The notes beneath the pieces were generated by a model that ran no database searches, had not been told where the DNA came from, and worked only from the letters and a program-made list of their open reading frames with translations. A DNA stretch of 8,723 nt from Burkholderiaceae bacterium (lineage in GTDB: Bacteria > Pseudomonadota > Gammaproteobacteria > Burkholderiales > Burkholderiaceae_F), in contig JACCYC010000273.1 in the NCBI GenBank assembly GCA_013696665.1, positions 1-8,723 of the forward strand, read 5' to 3'. Below are positions 6,418 to 8,723 of the stretch, one piece after another; position 1 is the stretch's first letter; each line of letters begins with the position of its first letter. The position numbers were made by a program, and so were the translations under genes.

Positions 6418-7020
6418 TCATGGCGATGGCATCGTCGACACGCCGGGAGCGGCGGCTACCCGGTCCAGCCATGTGGTCACCGCCGGGTAGGGCGCAAGGT
6501 CAAGACCGGCGTCATCAGCCTTGTGCGTGTAGGCGAAAAGGGCGAGATCGGCGATCGACAATGTTTCGCCGACGAAGTAATGGCGCGCCTCCAGATGCCG
6601 ATCCATCACGCCGAGCGCGGCGTACCCTCGCTTTTCCAAATCGGGCAGTCGCGGGTTGTCGTGCTCTTTCAGGAACACGCGGATGTAGCGCGCCACCGCG
6701 ACCGCTGTTTCATGGCTGTACTGCTCGAAGAACATCCATCGCAGCACCTGCGCCCGTTCAAGCCTGTCGCGCGGCACCAACGGGGTTTCCTCGCCAAGGA
6801 ACCACAGAATCGCGTTCGACTCGGGCAGAAATGTCGTGTCATCGATCGCGAGTACCGGCACTTTTCCGTTCGGATTCATTGCCAGAAACGTTGCACTTCG
6901 CGTTTCGCCCTCCAGCGTATTGATCTCGCGCCATTGATAAGGCACACGCAGGTTTTCCAATGCCATTTTGATCTTATGGCAGTTGCCGGACGTCGCCATC
7001 CCGTAGACGACATAGTTCAT
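6418..7020 (-). CDS. Glutathione S-transferase family protein
   Basis: This 200-residue soluble two-domain protein is expected to conjugate or otherwise handle glutathione adducts; the actual substrate is unknown. The N-terminal thioredoxin-like domain (about 1-78) shows MATSGNCHKIKMALE (8-22, with Ser11 a likely thiolate-stabilising residue), NPNGKVPVL (49-57, with the cis-proline P55), and the glutathione-binding ESNAILWFL (67-75). The helical C-terminal domain holds FFEQYSHETAVAVARY (97-112) and the N-capping motif SIADLALF (155-162). The start at 7020 is set by a strong AAAGGAG five bases before the ATG. A longer reading back to 7248 would run into the opposite-strand metX and lacks GST similarity. 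It leads the liu gene string, with 54 bases to liuB, and is divergent from metX. Confidence 0.92.
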   Translation of the reverse strand: MNYVVYGMATSGNCHKIKMALENLRVPYQWREINTLEGETRSATFLAMNPNGKVPVLAIDDTTFLPESNAILWFLGEETPLVPRDRLERAQVLRWMFFEQYSHETAVAVARYIRVFLKEHDNPRLPDLEKRGYAALGVMDRHLEARHYFVGETLSIADLALFAYTHKADDAGLDLAPYPAVTTWLDRVAAAPGVSTMPSP

Positions 7021-7025
7021 CGACG

Positions 7026-7032
7026 CTCCTTT
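7026..7032 (-). promoter_or_regulatory. Strong Shine-Dalgarno site for the GST gene
   Basis: On the minus strand AAAGGAG lies five bases before the ATG at 7020. It decides the GST start against the longer in-frame ATG at 7248. It is the only strong Shine-Dalgarno site I found at any start in the window. Confidence 0.85.
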
Positions 7033-7049
7033 CTGACAGGAAGCGAAGT

Positions 7050-7078
7050 TTGACACCGCTCGGATCAGGCAATATCCA
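7050..7078 (+). promoter_or_regulatory. Candidate sigma-70-like promoter for metXW
   Basis: A perfect TTGACA (7050-7055) is followed, after exactly 17 bases, by TATCCA (7073-7078), which keeps the first three bases of the -10 consensus but is otherwise poor. Transcription would start at about 7084-7086, on or next to the metX ATG at 7084, implying a leaderless message. The lack of a good Shine-Dalgarno site before metX agrees with this. No room is left for a SAM-sensing riboswitch in the 63-base gap. The promoter may instead lie upstream within the GST gene. Confidence 0.35.
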
Positions 7079-7083
7079 TCGTC

Positions 7084-8226
7084 ATGAATTTCAATCCGGG
7101 TTCCGTCGGGGTCGTCGCGCCGCAGTCGATTCGATTCGACGCGCCGCTTGGCTTGTCGAGCGGGGCCGCGATCGCGGGCTATTCGCTGACGATCGAAACC
7201 TACGGCACGCTGAATGCCGATCGCTCCAACGCGGTGTTGATCTGCCATGCGCTCAATGCGTCACATCATGTTGCCGGCGTGTATGCCGATGAGCCCGCAG
7301 AAGTCGGTTGGTGGGACAACATGGTGGGGCCAGGAAAGCCGGTCGACACCGATCATTTCTTTGTGGTCGGTGTCAACAATCTGGGCTCGTGTTTTGGCTC
7401 GACCGGACCCATGTCGATTGACCCAGGCACCGAGCGGCCTTATGGCGCAAGCTTTCCGGTCGTCACGGTCGAAGACTGGGTGAATGCCCAGGCCCAGCTG
7501 GCCGATGTGCTCGGTATTACGCGCTGGGCCGCGGTCATGGGGGGCTCGCTGGGTGGTATGCAGGCTTTGTCGTGGACGATCCAGTATCCGGATCGCATCG
7601 CGCACTGCATTGCGGTTGCATCGGCGCCAAAGCTGTCGGCGCAGAACATCGCCTTCAACGAAGTCGCCCGGACTGCGATTCGCTCGGACCCTGATTTCCA
7701 CGGCGGCAACTACTACGCGCATGCAACAGTTCCCAGACGCGGTCTGCGTGTGGCACGCATGATCGGACATATCACGTACCTGTCGGGTGAAGACATGGCT
7801 GAAAAGTTCGGCCGCGCGATGCGAGAAGCCGACTATCAGTTTCACTACGAAATCGAATTCGAGGTTGAGCGTTATCTGCGCTATCAAGGCGACAAGTTCT
7901 CCGAATACTTCGACGCCAATACGTATCTGCTGATCACGCGTGCGCTTGACTACTTCGATCCAGCGAAATCCACCGGCGGTGACCTGGTAGCGGCCATCGC
8001 GCCAGCACGCGCGAAATTCCTGCTGGTCGCCTTCACGACGGACTGGCGCTTCCCACCGGCGCGCTCGCGCGAAATTGTCGAGGCACTGATCGACAACGGC
8101 CGCGAAGTCGCCTACGCAGAGATCGATGCTCCTCATGGTCACGATGCGTTCCTGCTCGACGACATGCGTTACCACCGTGTAGTGCGCGCATATTTTGACA
8201 ACATCGCGCGCGAGATCGACGCATGA
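7084..8226 (+). CDS. metX: Homoserine O-acyltransferase (probably O-succinyltransferase)
   Basis: This enzyme activates homoserine by acylation at the entry to methionine biosynthesis. It is an alpha/beta-hydrolase-fold acyltransferase of 380 residues. Conserved stretches are CHALNASHHVAG (54-65), GWWDNMVGPGKP (75-86), NNLGSCFGSTGP (98-109), the nucleophile elbow VMGGSLGGMQAL (151-162, Ser155), NIAFNEVAR (188-196), RMIGHITYLS (225-234), YLRYQGDKF (264-272), TTDWRFPPARSREIV (318-332, Asp320) and DAPHGHDAFLL (348-358, His353), which supply the Ser-Asp-His triad. Arg322, two residues after the Asp, falls where family rules place an acyl-donor specificity site, and the sequence is very close to betaproteobacterial MetX proteins annotated as succinyl-CoA dependent; the donor call is inference. 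The ATG at 7084 has no clear Shine-Dalgarno site. The stop overlaps metW as ATGA. Confidence 0.95.
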   Translation: MNFNPGSVGVVAPQSIRFDAPLGLSSGAAIAGYSLTIETYGTLNADRSNAVLICHALNASHHVAGVYADEPAEVGWWDNMVGPGKPVDTDHFFVVGVNNLGSCFGSTGPMSIDPGTERPYGASFPVVTVEDWVNAQAQLADVLGITRWAAVMGGSLGGMQALSWTIQYPDRIAHCIAVASAPKLSAQNIAFNEVARTAIRSDPDFHGGNYYAHATVPRRGLRVARMIGHITYLSGEDMAEKFGRAMREADYQFHYEIEFEVERYLRYQGDKFSEYFDANTYLLITRALDYFDPAKSTGGDLVAAIAPARAKFLLVAFTTDWRFPPARSREIVEALIDNGREVAYAEIDAPHGHDAFLLDDMRYHRVVRAYFDNIAREIDA

Positions 8227-8723
8227 CCTCGCTGCCGCTCACCGTGGGTGTTCCAACCCGCGCGCAGACTGCAGCGCTGTCCGCACCGATGCTTCGCGTT
8301 GATCTGCAGCAGATTGCAGACTGGGTCAACGCGGATAGCCGTGTGCTCGACCTCGGGTGCGGTGATGGCGAGCTGCTCGCCCATTTACGCCAACACAAGC
8401 GATGTCATGGCTACGGCGTCGAGATCAGTGACGACCATGTAGCGGAGTGCGTGCGTGCCGGAATCATCGTGATTCAGGCGAACCTCGAGGCCGGCTTGCG
8501 CATGTTCGCCGACTCGATGTTCGATACTGTCGTGCTATCACAGACACTGCAGGCGATGCACAACGCAGAAGGGATTCTGCGCGAGATGGCACGCGTGGCG
8601 CGGCAAGGCGTCGTGAGTTTTCCCAATTTTGGCTATTGGAAGCATGCGGCGTCGCTGCTTGCGGGACGTATGCCGGTGACGCGGCACATTCCGTATCAGT
8701 GGTACGACACGCCGAATATCCAT
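8223..8723 (+). CDS. metW: MetW family methyltransferase-like protein, 3' end cut by window
   Basis: This is a small protein with an S-adenosylmethionine-dependent methyltransferase fold, nearly always coupled to metX in proteobacteria and thought to assist or regulate methionine biosynthesis. Its 167 visible residues include the SAM motif I VLDLGCGDGELL (41-52), an acidic residue in GYGVEISD (Glu67, probable ribose contact), VLSQTLQAMHN (104-114), FPNFGYWKH (133-141) and the family-specific PVTRHIPYQWYDTPNIH (151-167). Full-length members are near 195-200 residues, so about 30 residues lie beyond the right edge. I chose the ATG that overlaps the metX stop (ATGA). Met23 (8289) would also give a normal-looking shorter protein. 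Confidence 0.94.
   Translation, partial: MTSLPLTVGVPTRAQTAALSAPMLRVDLQQIADWVNADSRVLDLGCGDGELLAHLRQHKRCHGYGVEISDDHVAECVRAGIIVIQANLEAGLRMFADSMFDTVVLSQTLQAMHNAEGILREMARVARQGVVSFPNFGYWKHAASLLAGRMPVTRHIPYQWYDTPNIH

Larger units (their letters stand above)
1..7020 (-). other. Predicted liu-type transcription unit (GST to liuD)
   Basis: Seven same-strand genes follow each other with 54, 5, -16 (or -4 with the alternative GTG), -4, 0 and -26 bases between them, in transcription order. From liuB on, no gap is large enough for a terminator, so co-transcription is very likely. The GST gene could be the first cistron or a separate unit. No liuR-type regulator, HMG-CoA lyase or classical isovaleryl-CoA dehydrogenase gene is within the window. 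Confidence 0.72.

Noticed and set aside
5878..7053. A 391-codon open frame on the plus strand opposite liuB and the GST gene
   Set aside because: It lies wholly antisense to two well-supported genes and the gap between them. Its translation has arginine/histidine-rich, low-complexity character and no recognisable motif. Such frames are expected opposite GC-rich genes.
7021..7083. A SAM or SAH riboswitch ahead of metX
   Set aside because: The gap is only 63 bases, also holds the GST ribosome site, and I see no matching stem pattern.
6418..7248. The longer start for the GST at 7248
   Set aside because: It would run opposite the first part of metX, and the strong AAAGGAG before 7020 marks the true start.
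7261..8175. A 304-codon minus-strand open frame opposite metX
   Set aside because: It is fully contained in the complement of metX, and its composition fits a shadow frame.

Overview
The window looks like a piece of a high-GC betaproteobacterial chromosome, most likely Burkholderiales or a relative. The evidence is the very Burkholderia-like MetX and MetW sequences, the metX-metW coupling, and dense G/C-ending codons. This assignment is by family resemblance only. No phage, IS, CRISPR, tRNA or rRNA signal was seen. The whole window is coding apart from two short gaps of 54 and 63 bases.

Positions 1-7020, minus strand (transcribed right to left), form a leucine/isovalerate degradation (liu-type) gene string. 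In transcription order it holds a glutathione S-transferase-like gene, liuB (methylcrotonyl-CoA carboxylase beta), an acyl-CoA dehydrogenase, a predicted exported dienelactone-hydrolase-like protein, liuC (methylglutaconyl-CoA hydratase type), a DUF4126 membrane protein, and liuD (biotin-carrying alpha subunit, cut by the window edge). From liuB onward the genes abut or overlap, so they are probably one translationally coupled operon. The pathway logic is isovaleryl-CoA to 3-methylcrotonyl-CoA (acyl-CoA dehydrogenase), to 3-methylglutaconyl-CoA (LiuB plus LiuD, ATP and bicarbonate), to HMG-CoA (LiuC). HMG-CoA lyase and a classical isovaleryl-CoA dehydrogenase are not in the window.

Positions 7084-8723, plus strand, hold metX and metW (the latter cut by the right edge), a divergently transcribed methionine biosynthesis pair that starts 63 bases from the GST gene.

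The core is ordinary metabolism and I do not see a new defence or mobile system. The points worth a second look are the two non-pathway genes (a secreted hydrolase and a DUF4126 membrane protein) wedged with overlaps between the catabolic genes, the acyl-CoA dehydrogenase of LCAD/AtuD-like type in an atuCDEF-like gene order, and possible leaderless starts for metX and, more weakly, liuB.
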